Positions 62,205 to 64,000 of a stretch of DNA of 64,000 nucleotides are shown one piece after another. The first letter of the stretch is position 1. Every line of letters begins with the position of its first letter. The DNA is from Parabacteroides sp. PFB2-10 (lineage in GTDB: Bacteria > Bacteroidota > Bacteroidia > Bacteroidales > Tannerellaceae), in contig NZ_JARXWI010000001.1 in NCBI RefSeq assembly GCF_029893085.1, positions 186,001 to 250,000 of the forward strand, given 5' to 3'. The translations under genes were made by a program, and so were the position numbers. The notes beneath the pieces were generated by a model. The model did no database searches, was not told the DNA's origin, and was given only the letters and a program-made list of their open reading frames with translations.

Positions 62205-62924
62205 ATGAAAAAATCTAATTTGTTTTTTGTGTTATTATTGGCCCTCTTAGCCGTACAAGTGTCCGCACAGGACGAAGCAAAACCATTTGAACATCTGTCG
62301 ATCTCTGCCAATGCGGGGACCATGGGGGTGGGTGTGCAGGTGGCAACACCGATGACCCGTTTCCTTACCCTGCGAGCGGGTGTGATGATGTTTAAGTACA
62401 GCTACGACTACGAGTACGACGGAATCATTCGTCATGGAGATTATGAAGGCACCGCGCCTATCCCGATGACCGCCGAGGCGGATATGGTGAATGGCTTGTT
62501 GTTGGCGGATATATTCCCGTTCCGCAACGTGCCGATCCATCTGACCGGCGGATTCTATGTCGGTAAAACGGATATTATACACGTATCGACTGGTGATATG
62601 GCTGGCCGTGCGATAGAGATTGGTGATCTGATTATTTTTCCTGAAAACGGAAGGGTATCTGCGGATCTCGAAACTAAAGGCTTCAAACCCTATGTGGGTC
62701 TCGGCTTCGGACGATCGATCACCAAAAACAACCTGGTAGGCTTCAAATGCGAACTGGGAGCCATGTTCCACGGATCTCCCACCTTTATTATTAAGGAAGG
62801 GAAGGATATCACCGACCAGGTAGGTATAGACGCCAGCGATGATCTGGACAGTTTCAATAAATTCCTGAAGAACTTCAACGTCTATCCGGTCTTAAACCTG
62901 CAATTGCATTTCCGGGCTTTCTAA
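62205..62924 (+). CDS. Outer-membrane beta-barrel protein
   Basis: A 239-aa protein with a signal peptide (MKKSNLFFVLLLALLAVQVSA) and alternating amphipathic strands (HLSISANAGTMGVGVQVATP, FLTLRAGVMMFKYSYDYEYD, FKPYVGLGFGRSI, VYPVLNLQLHFRAF). The C-terminal aromatic residue (F) fits an outer-membrane barrel of about 8-10 strands. Function is unknown; it may share transcripts with the phosphofructokinase gene. Confidence 0.72.
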   Translation: MKKSNLFFVLLLALLAVQVSAQDEAKPFEHLSISANAGTMGVGVQVATPMTRFLTLRAGVMMFKYSYDYEYDGIIRHGDYEGTAPIPMTAEADMVNGLLLADIFPFRNVPIHLTGGFYVGKTDIIHVSTGDMAGRAIEIGDLIIFPENGRVSADLETKGFKPYVGLGFGRSITKNNLVGFKCELGAMFHGSPTFIIKEGKDITDQVGIDASDDLDSFNKFLKNFNVYPVLNLQLHFRAF

Positions 62925-62942
62925 GGGAAGGGGTAAAATATA

Positions 62943-62985
62943 AAAAAAGACCTTAAAGACTTTGAAGTCTTTAAGGTCTTTTTTG
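62943..62985. terminator. Bidirectional terminator between barrel gene and pnp
   Basis: A perfect 20-bp stem (62943-62962 with 62965-62984) with a 2-nt loop (in practice a few pairs open). It is flanked by As on the left and Ts on the right, between convergent genes. Confidence 0.9.
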
Positions 62986-63048
62986 TTGTTATTGTTTCTC
63001 CGAACACACCCCTCTCTTGTGGAGAGGGGGCGGGGGAGAGGTCTTCTT

Positions 63049-64000
63049 TTAATAGCGTGGTCCGCGGTTTCCTCCGCGATCTCCGCCACGGTCTCCACGG
63101 TCGTTGCGTGGTCCGCGATCGAATCCACCTTGACGAGGGCCACGATCACCACGGTCTCCGCGATCAGCACGAGGAGGACGTTCTTCGTACCCTTCCGGTT
63201 TCGGCATCAACACTTTACGAGAAAGTTTGAATTTGCCTGTCTTCGGATCGATATCCACCAGCTTCACCTCTACGATGTCGCCTTCCTGCAGACCGGCTTG
63301 TTCTACGGTTTCTAAGCGTTTCCAATCGATTTCCGAGATATGCAACAAGCCATCTTTGCCCGGCATAAACTCAACGAAGGCACCATAAGGCATCACAGAA
63401 GAGATCTTTCCTTCGTACACTTCGCCGATTTCCGGCACGGCCACGATGGATTTGATCGAACGGATAGCCGAATCGATAATATCTTTGTTGGTACCGGATA
63501 TCTCGATCACACCTACACCGTCCACCTCTTCGATGGTGATGATAGCGCCGGTCTTCTCCTGAATACCCTGAATGATCTTTCCACCCGGGCCGATAACGGC
63601 ACCAATGAATTCCTTAGCGATCGTCATCTTCTCGATACGTGGCGCATGCGGTTTCAGGTCTTCGCGTGCTTCAGGCAATGCGTCGGTGATCTTACCCAGG
63701 ATGTGCATACGTCCTGCTTTCGCCTGTGCTAACGCATTTTCCAGGATTTCGTAAGAGAGTCCGTCTACCTTGATGTCCATCTGCGTGGCAGTGATACCGT
63801 TTTCAGTACCTGTTACCTTGAAGTCCATATCACCCAAGTGGTCTTCGTCGCCTAAGATATCAGAAAGGATCGCGTAGTTTTGTCCCTTGTTTTCAGAGAT
63901 CAATCCCATAGCAATACCCGATACCGGCTTCTTGATCTGTACCCCTGCGTCCATTAAGGCCAGTGTTCCGGCACAAACTGTCGCCATAGAAGAGGAACCG
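63049..64000 (-). CDS. pnp: Polynucleotide phosphorylase, C-terminal part (cut by window edge)
   Basis: The last ~316 codons of PNPase, a 3'-5' phosphorolytic exoribonuclease. The visible part begins [19 protein letters not shown] (end of the second RNase PH core) with [22 protein letters not shown] domain ([23 protein letters not shown]) and an S1 domain ([20 protein letters not shown]...[10 protein letters not shown]) follow. A C-terminal Arg/Gly/Asp-rich tail ([16 protein letters not shown]...) is typical of Bacteroidetes PNPases and likely binds RNA or partner proteins. The start lies beyond position 64000. Confidence 0.95.
   Translation of the reverse strand, partial: GSSSMATVCAGTLALMDAGVQIKKPVSGIAMGLISENKGQNYAILSDILGDEDHLGDMDFKVTGTENGITATQMDIKVDGLSYEILENALAQAKAGRMHILGKITDALPEAREDLKPHAPRIEKMTIAKEFIGAVIGPGGKIIQGIQEKTGAIITIEEVDGVGVIEISGTNKDIIDSAIRSIKSIVAVPEIGEVYEGKISSVMPYGAFVEFMPGKDGLLHISEIDWKRLETVEQAGLQEGDIVEVKLVDIDPKTGKFKLSRKVLMPKPEGYEERPPRADRGDRGDRGPRQGGFDRGPRNDRGDRGGDRGGNRGPRY

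Overview
The window is a chromosomal segment of a Bacteroidales bacterium, most like Parabacteroides/Tannerella. Four things support this. Almost every gene is preceded by a TAnnTTTG-type -7 box. Three large secreted proteins end in type IX secretion (T9SS) type A sorting domains. There are Bacteroidales type V fimbrillins and DUF4906 proteins. Many lipoproteins and periplasmic TPR/AraC hybrid regulators are present. Species assignment is inference. There is no phage, insertion sequence, CRISPR array or rRNA operon.

Layout. 1-9.3 kb: tRNA-Ala(GGC), a TPR/AraC membrane regulator, a 1658-aa GLUG-type T9SS surface protein and two tandem DUF2807 (GIN) adhesin-like proteins. 9.3-14.2 kb: a small Phd/RelE-like pair whose toxin looks internally deleted, then a leftward run of M23 lipoprotein peptidase, YccF, zinc-binding lipoprotein ZnuA, ATPase ZnuC (no permease) and an SDR epimerase. 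14.3-22.5 kb: META-domain lipoprotein, fumarase, acyl-CoA ligase, PadR-PspC pair, greA-HIT operon and a Cys-less thioredoxin-like lipoprotein. 22.7-33.3 kb: T9SS trypsin-like protease, abundant-type OmpA/TPR lipoprotein, Na+/amino-acid symporter, M28 and M16 peptidases, AcpH, a SIS isomerase and a PfkB kinase.

33.3-48.3 kb is the most unusual part: a 3232-aa LamG-containing T9SS protein with a small partner lipoprotein sharing one of its domains, bracketed by copies of a dispersed intergenic element (core CTCCCGGGAG). This is followed by a GH51 remnant and purL. Four copies of the element occur, at about 7.4, 33.4, 43.86 and 48.2 kb, each beside secreted-protein or glycosidase genes.

48.4-64 kb: a GH2 glycosidase, a two-gene fimbrial operon (DUF4906 tip-like plus fimbrillin-like lipoprotein), a LysE exporter, a divergent LytTR regulator/DUF6051 pair and a separate fimbrillin. 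A 0.9-kb gene-free region follows, holding a long REP-like inverted repeat and four palindromes spaced exactly 22 bp apart. It is followed by a 6-phosphofructokinase with an unusual GGNGT motif, an outer-membrane barrel protein and the C-terminal part of polynucleotide phosphorylase.

Functionally the window mixes housekeeping metabolism (fumarase, purine synthesis, glycolysis, fatty-acid activation, RNA decay) with cell-surface genes: T9SS cargo, fimbriae and adhesin-like lipoproteins. Many start codons were moved downstream of the longest open frame because a TAnnTTTG box lies inside or overlaps the longer frame, or because the signal peptide begins at the later Met.
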